Shown here piece after piece: positions 1 to 5,753 of a stretch of DNA of 44,595 nucleotides; position 1 is the stretch's first letter; the number at the start of each line of letters is the position of its first letter. A program made the position numbers and the translations under genes. This DNA comes from an uncultured Bacilli bacterium (GTDB lineage: Bacteria; Bacillota_I; Bacilli_A; RF39; UBA660). The notes below the pieces were generated by a model. It saw nothing but the letters and a program-made list of their open reading frames with translations. It was not told the origin of the DNA and did not search any database. The stretch spans positions 1-44,595 of the forward strand of contig CANRPB010000004.1 in assembly GCA_947632415.1 (NCBI GenBank). The letters are read 5' to 3'.

Positions 1-33
1 CGCACTATTGGATTAAGCAATTACTTTTATATA

Positions 34-74
34 ATTTTCATTTTAAAATTTTCATTTTAAATTTTCATTTTAAA
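34..74. repeat. Tandem 13-14 bp A/T repeat, three copies
   Basis: ATTTTCATTTTAAA is read at 34-47, 48-61 and 61-74 (the last two share one base). A degenerate copy follows at about 96-108 and a single exact copy lies at 6364-6377. The unit is pure A/T apart from one C. The function is unknown. Confidence 0.7.
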
Positions 75-192
75 TTTAATCGAGTCCTTTTGTATAATTT
101 TCATTTTTAATCTAGTTCAATTTGCGGCGCGATGAACGGGACTCCTGAGGTATTTTGAGTTTAAAAAATGTGCGGCTCTTATAAAAAAAATA

Positions 193-221
193 TTGTCAGT
201 ATAAAATTTTTATTGTATAAT
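193..221 (+). promoter_or_regulatory. Sigma-A-type promoter
   Basis: TTGTCA (193-198), a 17-nt spacer, then TATAAT (216-221). It is the distal of two promoters reading into the gene at 382. Confidence 0.6.
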
Positions 222-300
222 ATAATTGTCAAAAGGGAGAGATAAAAATATTAATCTTGCTTTGAGACAAAAAGTTTTATGCGGTTCTTTTAAAAAAGTG

Positions 301-329
301 TTGACAACAAAGACCGTTTATGATATAAT
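301..329 (+). promoter_or_regulatory. Strong sigma-A-type promoter of the first gene
   Basis: TTGACA (301-306), a 17-nt spacer and TATAAT (324-329): both boxes match consensus perfectly at ideal spacing. The predicted start, around 336, leaves a leader of about 45 nt before the ATG at 382, with GAAAGGG at 367-373 as ribosome site. Confidence 0.85.
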
Positions 330-381
330 AAATTTGCAAGAAAAAGGAAGTTAAAAAATTTTTTGAGAAAGGGATTTAAAC

Positions 382-723
382 ATGAGTGAGACTAAGTCTA
401 CCCGCAAGGAAATTTTTATGCGCATCAAGGATGGTATGGCTGATGATGCGGAAGTTGTAGAGATGTGTGATAAGTATATTGAGCAGCTTTCTAAGAAGCG
501 TGAGACTAAGGCACAAAAGGCCGCGGCTGAGTTCGCGGAAACTGTCGAGGATTACCTTGAGGCTATTGGAGTAGCAGCGACTAATCGTGACATTGCGGCT
601 GCCTTTGATGTTAGTGGCCAGAAGGTTACTGGTGCTCTTCGTAAGCTTATGACAGAAGGGGTTGTGCAGCGCATTCCAGGAGAGAAGAGTGTAGATGCTC
701 CTAGCTACAAATACGTAGCTTAG
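382..723 (+). CDS. Small winged-helix-like DNA-binding protein (paralogue 1)
   Basis: A 113-aa protein of unknown exact role, probably DNA-binding. The N-terminal third is a charged helical segment. A Lys/Glu-rich linker (KKRETKAQKAAAE, about residues 38-50) leads into a C-terminal unit (about 52-113) with helix-turn-helix/winged-helix character: a TNRDIAAAFDVSGQKV-type HTH, a recognition-like helix (TGALRKLMTEGVV), then a beta wing ending SYKYVA. The same architecture (N-terminal segment, KxETK linker, HTH, wing) recurs in the proteins at 1944-2291 and 5754-6095, so these form a family. It sits alone behind a consensus promoter and is followed by a hairpin, which suggests high early expression. 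It could be a transcription regulator or an abundant nucleoid-like protein; the sequence does not decide. Confidence 0.75.
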   Translation: MSETKSTRKEIFMRIKDGMADDAEVVEMCDKYIEQLSKKRETKAQKAAAEFAETVEDYLEAIGVAATNRDIAAAFDVSGQKVTGALRKLMTEGVVQRIPGEKSVDAPSYKYVA

Positions 724-742
724 TAGTGGCTGCTTGAAGAAG

Positions 743-768
743 TGGGGCTGGCAATGGGGCCAGCCCCA
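743..768 (+). other. GC-rich hairpin without U-tract between two genes
   Basis: TGGGGCTGG (743-751) pairs perfectly with CCAGCCCCA (760-768). No T-run follows, so it is not a classical terminator. It ends 18 nt before the ribosome site of the next gene (AGGAG, 787-791) and could act as an mRNA end-protecting or processing hairpin, or an attenuator. Confidence 0.6.
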
Positions 769-796
769 ATAGGTGTACTTAAAAATAGGAGCTGCT

Positions 797-1198
797 TTGA
801 AATATACTTTTAAGAATGAGTCTGGTAATGCGCGTACTGTTAATATACCAGAAGATTTTATTCAAAGAACTAAAAAATCATTAGGGTGTACGACTAAAGA
901 AGCTATTGATATTTATTTAAGTGATGAAGGATATATTACAAATGAAGTAGTCCAAGAGTTAACAGAAAAAGCTAAAGGGCAAGTACATAGAGAAGCTAGT
1001 GGGAAGAAGCGGACAGTTACTCGTAAGCCTGATTTAGTAAAGCAAGAACTTATTAAAGTATTGCGGACTTCTCTTGAAGATGCGAGAATGTCTATTGTAG
1101 ATGTTGAAGTTACAAATATTGAACGTATGATACGTTTTAAGATAGATGACGATATTTATGAGGTTACGTTAAGTAAGAAGCGTAAACCTAAGAATTAA
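797..1198 (+). CDS. Small basic protein of unknown function
   Basis: I do not recognise this 133-aa protein. I chose the TTG at 797 as start because AGGAG (787-791) lies 5 nt upstream, giving (M)KYTFKNESGNARTVNIP; a GTG eight codons earlier has no ribosome site. The N-terminal 45 residues (VNIPEDFIQRTKKSLGCTTK) resemble a compact helical or ribbon-helix domain. A Lys/Arg-rich segment (GQVHREASGKKRTVTRK, about 68-84) and a C-terminal beta-rich part ending KKRKPKN follow, so nucleic-acid binding is plausible but unproven. It is downstream of the winged-helix gene on the same strand, and a strong terminator follows at 1271-1300. Confidence 0.7.
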   Translation: MKYTFKNESGNARTVNIPEDFIQRTKKSLGCTTKEAIDIYLSDEGYITNEVVQELTEKAKGQVHREASGKKRTVTRKPDLVKQELIKVLRTSLEDARMSIVDVEVTNIERMIRFKIDDDIYEVTLSKKRKPKN

Positions 1199-1270
1199 TT
1201 TACTTAGTTTATTTTTTGATCCCTTCCTTTCGTATAGGCTGGAGTGACGCCCAGTCATGATTCATGTAAA

Positions 1271-1300
1271 GGCACTGTGTATACAGTGCCTTTATTTTTT
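1271..1300 (+). terminator. Intrinsic terminator of the first operon
   Basis: GGCACTGT (1271-1278), loop GTAT, ACAGTGCC (1283-1290), followed by TTTATTTTTT. Confidence 0.9.
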
Positions 1301-1772
1301 ATTTCTCTTTTTTTTAAAAAAAATATAGTCAGAATAATTATATCATAAAAAAGAGCCGCTGTCAAGTTAATAATTCTTTTGTGTATAATTTTGGGAAATT
1401 TACAAGTTTAAAGCGTATAGCCGTGGATCTACAGCTTTTTGGCGTATAGGCGACCTGCAGCAGCCACGATCGAAAACGGAGCGTGATTAATAATAAAAAG
1501 TTATACGTGGTTAACTTCCTGAATCTTGTGGAGAAAATATGTTTTTATTTATGTAGAATTTATGAAGTAAATATGAATGACGAGTTAAGCCATTTGTGAG
1601 TGTTTATAAGGCTTTTTAATCTTGTCAAGCGTTTTTTCTTTACTTTTAACTAAGAGAAAATGAAAACTAGTGCTTAAAACGCATTAGAATGGCTCAAACA
1701 GGCATAAAATAAGTAATTAAGTGCGTTAATTTTAGGAAAATATGAATTTTTTATGAATTTGCGGCATTTTTC

Positions 1773-1801
1773 TTGACTTTTTTGCTAATATGTAGTAAAA
1801 T
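1773..1801 (+). promoter_or_regulatory. Plus-strand orphan promoter a (CGCC family)
   Basis: TTGACT, a 17-nt spacer, TAAAAT, then TTTCGCC at the expected start point. It points at the 3' end of the minus-strand gene 1944-2291; no plus-strand gene follows. See the sibling promoters at 2465, 3857, 4915 and 6254. Confidence 0.65.
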
Positions 1802-1873
1802 TTTCGCCAAATTGTGGAGATTTTGTGGATTTCTGAGAAAACTCTTGACAATATTAAATTTTCATGATATGGG

Positions 1874-1901
1874 ATCTAAAGTTAGCCATAACTAACTTTA
1901 G
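1874..1901. repeat. 11-bp inverted repeat
   Basis: TCTAAAGTTAG and CTAACTTTAGA flank a 6-nt centre (CCATAA). It lies just beyond a TTGACA (1845-1850) with a poor -10 (TATGGG, 1868-1873) and just before the terminator of the minus gene. It may be an operator or an RNA hairpin. Confidence 0.6.
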
Positions 1902-1902
1902 A

Positions 1903-1938
1903 CTAAAGAAAAGGGGAACGCCTTTTGAGCGTTCCCCT
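1903..1938 (-). terminator. Terminator of the 1944-2291 gene
   Basis: On the minus strand AGGGGAACGC pairs with GCGTTCCCCT (top-strand arms 1912-1921 and 1929-1938), followed by TTTTCTTT. Confidence 0.85.
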
Positions 1939-1943
1939 GATGA

Positions 1944-2291
1944 CTAGGCGGAGTAAATCGGCTTTCCCTTGTCATCGTAAGTTTTAGTAACGTCGCCATT
2001 CTTGATAGCGATACGCATAATCGCACCAGCTTTTTGAGTAGTAAGAATGCCCTTCACGTTCTCCATTAACCATGTGGTATTAACAGGATGGCCGGCATTT
2101 TTGATAGCAGTAACTGCGGCAGTTACAAGTTCTGCTCGTTCCTTGTCTTCCTTAGTTTCAGTCTTTTTAGTAGGCTTCTGATATTGCGCGATCATTGCCT
2201 TAAGCTTTGCAACAACCTGTTCGTTAAGGTCTCCATTAAGAGCGGCCTCAAGAGCTTCAACGCGGGTAATACCATTGTTCGTGTTAGCCAT
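1944..2291 (-). CDS. Small winged-helix-like DNA-binding protein (paralogue 2)
   Basis: A 115-aa protein, very similar to the 5754-6095 protein (shared TRVEALEAALNGDLNE, then KKTETKEDKERA, then VKGI.TTQKAGAIMRIAI) and similar in plan to 382-723. The start is set at 2291, not at an upstream ATG giving 158 aa: the paralogue begins at the same point, and GGAAGGAAG lies just upstream. An N-terminal helical hairpin, a charged linker and a C-terminal HTH/wing (QKAGAIMRIAIKNGDVTKTYDDKG) suggest a DNA-binding or nucleoid-type protein. It is monocistronic, with its own promoter (2352-2379) and terminator. A role as repressor or activator of the many nearby promoters is inference. Confidence 0.8.
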   Translation of the reverse strand: MANTNNGITRVEALEAALNGDLNEQVVAKLKAMIAQYQKPTKKTETKEDKERAELVTAAVTAIKNAGHPVNTTWLMENVKGILTTQKAGAIMRIAIKNGDVTKTYDDKGKPIYSA

Positions 2292-2351
2292 AATAAAACT
2301 TCCTTCCGTTTCGTGGGAACTGACCTTTTCCGTTCCCTTCTGACAATTGTT

Positions 2352-2379
2352 ATTATACGCTTCTGATAGGTAATTGCAA
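2352..2379 (-). promoter_or_regulatory. Promoter of the 1944-2291 gene
   Basis: On the minus strand: TTGCAA (top 2374-2379), a 16-nt spacer, TATAAT (top 2352-2357). TTGCAA is also placed upstream of the paralogue at 5754. Confidence 0.75.
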
Positions 2380-2464
2380 TATTTTAAAGCGAGAATTTTT
2401 TGTCTCCATATTTTCTTCACATTTTAGGATTTATGGAGATTATGTGGAGATGCAGGTTTTACTC

Positions 2465-2493
2465 TTGATTTTTTTAGGCACCTGTAGTAAAAT
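2465..2493 (+). promoter_or_regulatory. Plus-strand orphan promoter b (CGCC family)
   Basis: TTGATT, 17 nt, TAAAAT, then TTTCGCCAAATTGTGGAGA, identical over more than 25 bases to promoter a. A transcript from about 2498 would meet the terminator at 2551-2570 after roughly 70 nt. Confidence 0.65.
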
Positions 2494-2502
2494 TTTCGCC
2501 AA

Positions 2503-2525
2503 ATTGTGGAGATTTTATGAATTTT
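2503..2525 (+). repeat. Dispersed TTGTGGAGATTTTATGAA element, best copy
   Basis: Copies or near-copies lie at 1526-1541, 1811-1829, 2503-2525, 3822-3844, 4880-4898, 7888-7907 and 8679-8696, with reverse-orientation relatives at 4718-4740, 5258-5270, 6194-6210 and 7666-7680. In several cases the element ends about 15-17 bp upstream of a -35 box on the same strand, which suggests an upstream activator site. I saw none in the late region, though I did not scan it exhaustively. Confidence 0.6.
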
Positions 2526-2542
2526 CTATTATAACTCTTGAC

Positions 2543-2570
2543 ATAAAAAAAAGGCGCCTATTGCGCCTTT
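2543..2570 (-). terminator. Terminator of the 2570-2851 gene
   Basis: AAGGCGC (2551-2557) and GCGCCTT (2563-2569) form the stem; on the minus strand it is followed by eight Ts. The TTTTAAAG on the other side could make it work in both directions. The gene's stop codon abuts the stem. Confidence 0.85.
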
Positions 2571-2851
2571 TAAAGAATAAAATAACTTGTAACTAGTCCG
2601 CATGTTATCGCCCATAATGTAGCATTTTTTATTTTATCGGCTGTAGGTCTTTTTAAAATAAAATCGCGGATAAGCGCAATGGTATTAGCTACAAGCCAAA
2701 GGCCTTGACCAATAATAAAGGATGCGCCGACGGTTACTTGACCGATAATGGTTAGCATAAGAACGAATAACTGTATGTTTTCCCATACTTTCATTTTTTT
2801 ATTTGTTTTCGTATCAATCTCATGAAATTTAATATTTTTAATTTCTTCCAT
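2570..2851 (-). CDS. Small membrane protein, unknown function
   Basis: A 93-aa protein starting at the ATG at 2851 (MEEIKNIKFHE), because AAAGGA lies 8 nt upstream; an earlier ATG adds 17 residues without a better ribosome site. A charged N-terminus of about 28 residues precedes hydrophobic stretches (LFVLMLTIIGQVTVGASFII and WLVANTIALI, about 34-68) and a last hydrophobic segment (LWAITCGLVTSYFIL) at the very C-terminus. It probably has two or three membrane passes. It is monocistronic. The small size and accessory setting fit a host-takeover, superinfection-exclusion or holin-like role, none of which the sequence proves. Confidence 0.65.
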   Translation of the reverse strand: MEEIKNIKFHEIDTKTNKKMKVWENIQLFVLMLTIIGQVTVGASFIIGQGLWLVANTIALIRDFILKRPTADKIKNATLWAITCGLVTSYFIL

Positions 2852-2896
2852 GGTGTTTTTCCTTTCTCTTTTCAATAATAGAATTATAGTATAAAG

Positions 2897-2925
2897 GGAC
2901 ATGTATTAATGTCCCTTTTTTGGTA
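2897..2925. repeat. 10-bp inverted repeat, possible operator/terminator
   Basis: AAAGGGACAT and ATGTCCCTTT face each other with a short centre, in the 80-nt gap between the exonuclease gene (ending 2934) and the next minus-strand gene. The T-run is on the plus side. It may end exonuclease transcription weakly, or mark an operator next to the TATAAT-like box (top ATTATAGT, 2883-2890). Confidence 0.5.
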
Positions 2926-2933
2926 CAGTCTAA

Positions 2934-3647
2934 TTATTCTTTAAGCCATTTTTCATAATTATTTTTTACGATGCGCCACGCTTTACCACTAGGTCGTTTT
3001 TCAATTTTACGCCATTGTCCATGTGCATTTGAATAACAAGCTTTTAATATTTGCGCTTCGATTAAAGAGTCTTCAAGTGCTGTATGGCATTCCGCATAAT
3101 GCGGGTTTTTAGTAAGAAAAGCATAGGCAATTTCAGCGCTAGTTTTGGGGTTCCCTTTTTCCGTCATTAAATTGTTAGTTATTATAAACTTAAAATATCG
3201 TTTTGTATTCATAATTGTTTGCGCCGCAACGTGTTGAATACAATACCATTTTACGTCATAAGGCGCGAAAAATGGATGAAAGCCATTAGAACATTGTTCA
3301 ATAGTAGCATTGAGCGCATTACGATCAAAAGCCGCATTGTACGCCCATACTTCTTTAATTTTGTATTCTTCACAAGCCGCCTTGAAGTCTTGCCATATTT
3401 CAAGCATAGTTTTAACTTCAAGTTTTCCCTCTAGCATTTGTGCATGATAATCTGTAAGTTTATAAGCGTAATAGGCGCTTGACATATTACCAAAATCACC
3501 ACGCCACGTTTCTGCTACTAATGCACGATAGCTTTTTACAATATCAAACTTTTCATCAATAACGATGAATGCGAAGTCATATACTCGTAATGTTTTAGAC
3601 TGATTAACGTTTCCTAACGTTTCTGTGTCAAGTACGATTCTATACAT
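2934..3647 (-). CDS. DEDDh 3'-5' exonuclease (DnaQ-like)
   Basis: A 237-aa exonuclease of the RNase T/DnaQ fold, removing nucleotides from 3' ends. Motif I is LDTET (D7, E9), motif II is WAYNAAFDRN (D108) and motif III is CHTALEDSL (H188, D193): the four acidic residues plus His of the DEDDh type. The start at 3647 is chosen because GGAAGGA lies 7 nt upstream and the catalytic motif begins right after it; an upstream ATG would add 22 residues of non-domain sequence. It has its own promoter (3685-3713). It stands apart from any polymerase in this window, so it may act in host-DNA degradation, phage DNA repair or RNA turnover. Confidence 0.88.
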   Translation of the reverse strand: MYRIVLDTETLGNVNQSKTLRVYDFAFIVIDEKFDIVKSYRALVAETWRGDFGNMSSAYYAYKLTDYHAQMLEGKLEVKTMLEIWQDFKAACEEYKIKEVWAYNAAFDRNALNATIEQCSNGFHPFFAPYDVKWYCIQHVAAQTIMNTKRYFKFIITNNLMTEKGNPKTSAEIAYAFLTKNPHYAECHTALEDSLIEAQILKACYSNAHGQWRKIEKRPSGKAWRIVKNNYEKWLKE

Positions 3648-3684
3648 AAATAAATCCTTCCTTCTTGTTTTTCTTGACATGATA

Positions 3685-3713
3685 AGAATAAATGAATATG
3701 ACCTAAAAAGCAA
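3685..3713 (-). promoter_or_regulatory. Promoter of the exonuclease gene
   Basis: On the minus strand TTGCTT (top 3708-3713), a 17-nt spacer, TATTCT (top 3685-3690). Confidence 0.6.
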
Positions 3714-3856
3714 TAAAGAAATCTTGAATTAAATATGTAGATTAAGTAACAAGAAAGTAACAAAAATATGTCAAGGTCTTGATAAATAAATGGTCATTTT
3801 AATCGGTGAATGGTTTTAGGAATTGTGCAGATTCTATGAATTTTTTAATAAATCTC

Positions 3857-3885
3857 TTGACTTTTTCTCTGAGTTGTGGTAAAAT
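3857..3885 (+). promoter_or_regulatory. Plus-strand orphan promoter c (CGCC family)
   Basis: TTGACT, 17 nt, TAAAAT, then TTTTTCGCCC. A copy of the dispersed element (3822-3844) lies upstream. It drives a predicted RNA of about 85 nt up to the terminator at 3945-3978. Confidence 0.7.
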
Positions 3886-3890
3886 TTTTT

Positions 3891-3978
3891 CGCCCGACTG
3901 CGGATTTATTATTTTTTTTTCTGTAAAAGAATTTTAAATAAAAAATAAAGTCCATAAATGGACTTTATTTTTTATTAT
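3891..3978 (+). ncRNA. Putative 85-nt non-coding RNA from promoter c
   Basis: Bounded by a good promoter (3857-3885) and a strong hairpin-plus-T-run terminator (3945-3978), with no start codon followed by a sensible frame. Its 5' end is CGCCCGACTGCGG, then an A/T-rich middle. It runs towards, and may partly oppose, the 3' end of the minus-strand microprotein gene at 3990-4109. The existence of the RNA is inferred from its signals only. Confidence 0.45.
3945..3978. terminator. Bidirectional terminator
   Basis: ATAAAGTCCA and TGGACTTTAT pair around TAAA, with an A-run on the left and a T-run on the right, so it can end both the plus-strand RNA and the minus-strand microprotein mRNA. Confidence 0.8.
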
Positions 3979-3989
3979 TATTTTTAAAA

Positions 3990-4109
3990 CTAATGTTTTA
4001 CAATAAAAACTTTTTTGTTATAATGCATTGTTGCTATTTGTATTGCCTCATCCCAACTATTTACGATTCTTGAAAGTTGTGGAGAGCCATAAACGATAAC
4101 CTGATACAT
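3990..4109 (-). CDS. 39-aa microprotein
   Basis: I translated this by hand: MYQVIVYGSPQLSRIVN, then SWDEAIQIATMHYNKKVF, ending IVKH. A GGAAGGA ribosome site lies 6-7 nt upstream of the ATG at 4109 and a bidirectional terminator follows the stop. The pattern beta-strand, helix (WDEAIQIATMHY), beta-strand suggests a small folded protein. The leader carries a 7-bp hairpin (4146-4177). The function is unknown. Confidence 0.6.
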   Translation of the reverse strand: MYQVIVYGSPQLSRIVNSWDEAIQIATMHYNKKVFIVKH

Positions 4110-4145
4110 ATTTTTTCCTTCCTAACAGAGTTTACTTTTTCCGTT

Positions 4146-4177
4146 GCGAGTGACCAGCTTTTTGCGTAGCCACTCGC
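4146..4177 (-). promoter_or_regulatory. Leader hairpin upstream of the microprotein gene
   Basis: GCGAGTG (4146-4152) and CACTCGC (4171-4177) form a 7-bp stem with an 18-nt loop, in the mRNA leader between the TATAAT-like box (top 4192-4198) and the ribosome site. It may be a 5' stabiliser or a regulatory leader. Confidence 0.5.
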
Positions 4178-4186
4178 TCGCTTTTG

Positions 4187-4204
4187 ATGATATTATACTA
4201 TCAT
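4187..4204. promoter_or_regulatory. Dyad operator over a minus-strand -10 box
   Basis: ATGATA-N6-TATCAT is a perfect dyad covering the TATAAT-type box. The same ATGATA-N6-TATCAT occurs at 4677-4694, and related dyads at 5490-5511 and 6142-6159. Confidence 0.55.
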
Positions 4205-4205
4205 A

Positions 4206-4658
4206 CTAGGCTGCTTTTTGTAATACCTTTTCTAGTTTCTCCATAAGTTCTTCATAACTATTAAAGTTTACAGCCTTCCCTTTCCATGCATCACATACAT
4301 TTTTATTATCGTCAACTAAAATAGCGCTTTCTCGTAATTCTTTTTTAATGGTTAAATGTTTAGGCGTGCCATATTTAACGATATGAATTTCACTCGCAAT
4401 AGGAAAATTCTTTTTAATCCATGCTTTTTTACGTTGCCGCACGCGCCAATCATAAGTATAATTACCATTCATAGCACACCATGAAATAACACCTACTTTT
4501 ACGTCATAAGCCCGCAATAATTCCATTAATTTATTAAGGTTTCCGCATGGTAGTGCATCGTCGTAAGGTGTTACACTATGTTTATGTAGTAACACTTCCC
4601 AATTTTTAACTTCATATAAATTTGCAATGGTACCGTCCATATCAAAATAAACTCTCAT
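4206..4658 (-). CDS. HAD-superfamily phosphatase, 5'(3')-nucleotidase-like
   Basis: A 150-aa HAD-fold protein, compact like phage/bacterial 5'(3')-deoxyribonucleotidase-type enzymes. Motif I is YFDMDGTIA (nucleophile D6, acid/base D8) at the extreme N-terminus, motif II is VGVISW (S59), K100 lies in a GTPKH segment, and motif IV is AILVDDNK (D116, D117). It likely dephosphorylates nucleoside monophosphates, which would adjust nucleotide pools during infection; the exact substrate is inference. It is monocistronic, the start ATG at 4658 has an AGAAAGG ribosome site, and a dyad operator (4677-4694) overlaps its promoter. Confidence 0.85.
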   Translation of the reverse strand: MRVYFDMDGTIANLYEVKNWEVLLHKHSVTPYDDALPCGNLNKLMELLRAYDVKVGVISWCAMNGNYTYDWRVRQRKKAWIKKNFPIASEIHIVKYGTPKHLTIKKELRESAILVDDNKNVCDAWKGKAVNFNSYEELMEKLEKVLQKAA

Positions 4659-4676
4659 TTTTTACCTTTCTCTTGG

Positions 4677-4694
4677 ATGATATTATTTTATCAT
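4677..4694. promoter_or_regulatory. Dyad operator upstream of the HAD gene
   Basis: ATGATA-N6-TATCAT, the same half-sites and spacing as 4187-4204, overlapping a TAAAAT-like -10 on the minus strand. Confidence 0.55.
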
Positions 4695-4777
4695 GTTTTG
4701 ATTTAAAAATGCGATATTTCATAATTTCTTCATAATTCATAATAGGTGTGTAAATTTCATGAATTTAAAAAAAGATA

Positions 4778-4806
4778 TTGACATATTAATAGTAACCTGA
4801 TATTAT
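4778..4806 (+). promoter_or_regulatory. Plus-strand orphan promoter d1
   Basis: TTGACA, 17 nt, TATTAT. No plus-strand gene follows. The RNA would start near 4813. Confidence 0.7.
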
Positions 4807-4812
4807 ATGATT

Positions 4813-4870
4813 GTCAGGTTGAGCAGGACAATATCTCAAGTCAACTACTGATTGCGGGATATTGTAGTGT
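4813..4870 (+). ncRNA. Putative structured RNA with alternative hairpins
   Basis: ATTGTC/GACAAT (4810-4815 with 4827-4832) and ACAATATC/GATATTGT (4828-4835 with 4858-4865) overlap, so they cannot form together. The 3' part, ATTGCGGGATATTGTAGTGT (4851-4870), recurs as ATTGCGAGACATTGTAGTGT near 5640-5660, downstream of another orphan promoter. The RNA is inferred, not observed. Confidence 0.4.
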
Positions 4871-4914
4871 AGTTTTAGGATTGTGAAGTTTTTATGAAAA
4901 TTATAAAAAAGTTA

Positions 4915-4943
4915 TTGATTTTTTCTTTGATATGTGCGATAAT
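4915..4943 (+). promoter_or_regulatory. Plus-strand orphan promoter d2 (CGCC family)
   Basis: TTGATT, 17 nt, GATAAT, then TTTCTCGCC. The dispersed element (4880-4898) ends 16 bp upstream. The predicted RNA, about 60 nt, runs into the terminator at 4987-5010. Confidence 0.6.
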
Positions 4944-4986
4944 TTTCTCGCCATATTTGTTAACATTGGTTAACTTTTGGATAAAG

Positions 4987-5014
4987 TAAAAGCCCGCAAG
5001 CGGGCTTTACTCTT
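4987..5014. terminator. Bidirectional terminator
   Basis: AGCCCGC (4991-4997) and GCGGGCT (5000-5006), extended by flanking TAAA/TTTA pairing. It ends the minus-strand gene at 5015 and, through ACTCTTTT, probably the plus-strand RNA. Confidence 0.8.
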
Positions 5015-5179
5015 TTAGTTTATCTCGATTATTTCATCAAGAAAACCGTTTCCACTGCATTCGTCAATAATACTATCCCAATTTTCTCGCACTTCTTCAA
5101 TGATTTCTTCTTCACTCATGTCGTCATAATCATCAGGTAGAGTTATGTCATATAAAATAGTGAAGCTTACGTCTCTCAT
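5015..5179 (-). CDS. Acidic 54-aa protein (paralogue pair member A)
   Basis: Starts at the ATG at 5179 after AGAAAGGA; a longer frame from 5221 lacks a ribosome site. MRDVSFTILYDITLPDDYDD begins with a beta-strand, followed by an acidic helix (SEEEIIEEVRENWDSIIDEC) and a hydrophobic/acidic end. The 6472-6633 protein has the same plan (MRTVSINVSYIIDLPNEYDK, then ELLFIVRSYWKNCID), so the two are paralogues. Both promoters use TAGACA as -35. The strong negative charge would suit a DNA-mimic or inhibitor, but this is only a thought; the function is unknown. Confidence 0.65.
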   Translation of the reverse strand: MRDVSFTILYDITLPDDYDDMSEEEIIEEVRENWDSIIDECSGNGFLDEIIEIN

Positions 5180-5211
5180 TTTTAATCCTTTCTCTTTTTT
5201 CTGACAAATAT

Positions 5212-5241
5212 ATAATACCATAAATTATTATAAAATGTCTA
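5212..5241 (-). promoter_or_regulatory. Promoter of the 5015 gene
   Basis: On the minus strand TAGACA (top 5236-5241), 18 nt, TATTAT (top 5212-5217). A reverse copy of the dispersed element (5258-5270) lies 17 bp upstream. Confidence 0.6.
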
Positions 5242-5304
5242 GATTATATTTTATTTCTTCATAAAATCTTTAAATTTGCTTGCGTAGGTTTAAATAAAAA
5301 TTTT

Positions 5305-5472
5305 TTAAGCATACGCTGCGAGAATTACACCAACACACATAATAGCGATATTCATACCATAAAAAGTAAGTTTATCAATATTATTAATAAAATATCTGGT
5401 CGTAGTAACATTAAAAATAGCAACACTTGCGATAATTACACCTAACATCCCTAAAGCAAACTTAATAAACAT
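5305..5472 (-). CDS. 55-aa two-pass membrane microprotein
   Basis: Translated by hand from the ATG at 5472, which follows AGAGGAAAAGAA: MFIKFALGMLGVIIASVAIF is a first membrane segment, NVTTTRYFINNIDKL a polar link, then FYGMNIAIMCVGVILAAYA a second. The stop is at 5305. The function is unknown; a two-pass microprotein in an accessory region fits exclusion or holin-like proteins, without proof. Confidence 0.6.
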   Translation of the reverse strand: MFIKFALGMLGVIIASVAIFNVTTTRYFINNIDKLTFYGMNIAIMCVGVILAAYA

Positions 5473-5489
5473 TTCTTTTCCTCTCTCTT

Positions 5490-5511
5490 TTGGATAATAT
5501 TATCTTATCAA
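5490..5511. promoter_or_regulatory. Dyad operator upstream of the 5305-5472 gene
   Basis: TTGgATAA and TTATCAA flank an A/T centre that is itself GATAATATTATC. It overlaps the likely -10 region. Related dyads: 4187, 4677 and 6142. Confidence 0.45.
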
Positions 5512-5563
5512 ATAATGCGGCGCTTGTCAATAAGAAAATAAAAAAAATTTTTGAAAATAGTTA

Positions 5564-5592
5564 TTGCAGTAGTGCGGCAAGTGTGTTATACT
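5564..5592 (+). promoter_or_regulatory. Plus-strand orphan promoter f
   Basis: TTGCAG, 17 nt, TATACT. The predicted RNA from about 5599 contains AATGG/CCATT and CCCTTAGGG hairpins, the ATTGCGAGACATTGTAGTGT segment shared with the 4813 RNA, and ends at the hairpin 5702-5731. Confidence 0.6.
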
Positions 5593-5598
5593 ATTTTT

Positions 5599-5733
5599 GT
5601 AAGAAAGAAAGAAATGGGTCGTGCCATTCCCCTTAGGGCATTGCGAGACATTGTAGTGTGTTTAATAATAGTAAATCTAAGCTAACATTTTACATAACAT
5701 AAAGCCCTAGCCTTGCGATAGGCTAGGGCTTAT
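5599..5733 (+). ncRNA. Putative structured RNA, sibling of the 4813 RNA
   Basis: No start codon with a convincing frame is present. Local hairpins (AATGG-N6-CCATT near 5611-5626) precede a segment near 5640-5660 that matches 17-18 of 20 bases of 4851-4870. It ends at the strong stem AAGCCCTAGCC/GGCTAGGGCTT. The RNA is inferred from promoter, shared sequence and terminator. Confidence 0.4.
5702..5731 (-). terminator. Terminator-like hairpin of the 5754 gene
   Basis: AAGCCCTAGCC (5702-5712) and GGCTAGGGCTT (5721-5731), 11 bp. On the minus strand it is followed by a modest TTTATGTTATG tract; it probably acts on both strands. Confidence 0.7.
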
Positions 5734-5753
5734 CTCACTGTTTAGGTGATAGA

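Larger units (their letters stand above)
1..381. promoter_or_regulatory. Left leader region without a gene, with AT-rich tandem repeat and two promoters
   Basis: No coding sequence is supported here. Positions 34-74 hold three head-to-tail copies of ATTTTCATTTTAAA, with a degenerate fourth copy near 96-108; another copy lies at 6364-6377. Two promoters follow (193-221 and 301-329), both pointing right into the gene at 382. The repeats may be an upstream A/T-rich activating region or a protein-binding array; this is inference. Confidence 0.5.
1301..1943. other. Gene-free 640-nt regulatory stretch
   Basis: No ORF here is supported. It holds a TATAAT-type box (1384-1389), a locally GC-rich block with an imperfect direct repeat (GCGTATAGCC 1413-1422, GCGTATAGGC 1442-1451) and CGTGG/CCACG pairing (1422-1426 with 1464-1468), and a copy of the TTGTGGAGA element (1526-1541). 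A weak AAGCC/GGCTT hairpin with T-run lies near 1595-1625, then a plus-strand promoter (1773-1801), a second TTGACA (1845-1850), an 11-bp inverted repeat around 1874-1901 and a terminator (1912-1938). The GC-rich block is a candidate structured RNA. Confidence 0.45.

Noticed and set aside
2088..2366. Plus-strand ORF opposite the winged-helix gene
   Set aside because: It mirrors the well-supported minus-strand gene, which has promoter, ribosome site, terminator and a paralogue.
2537..2565. Second TTGACA after promoter b as an active promoter
   Set aside because: No -10 is found at 16-18 nt; the position falls in the terminator stem. It is probably a remnant of a duplicated promoter element.
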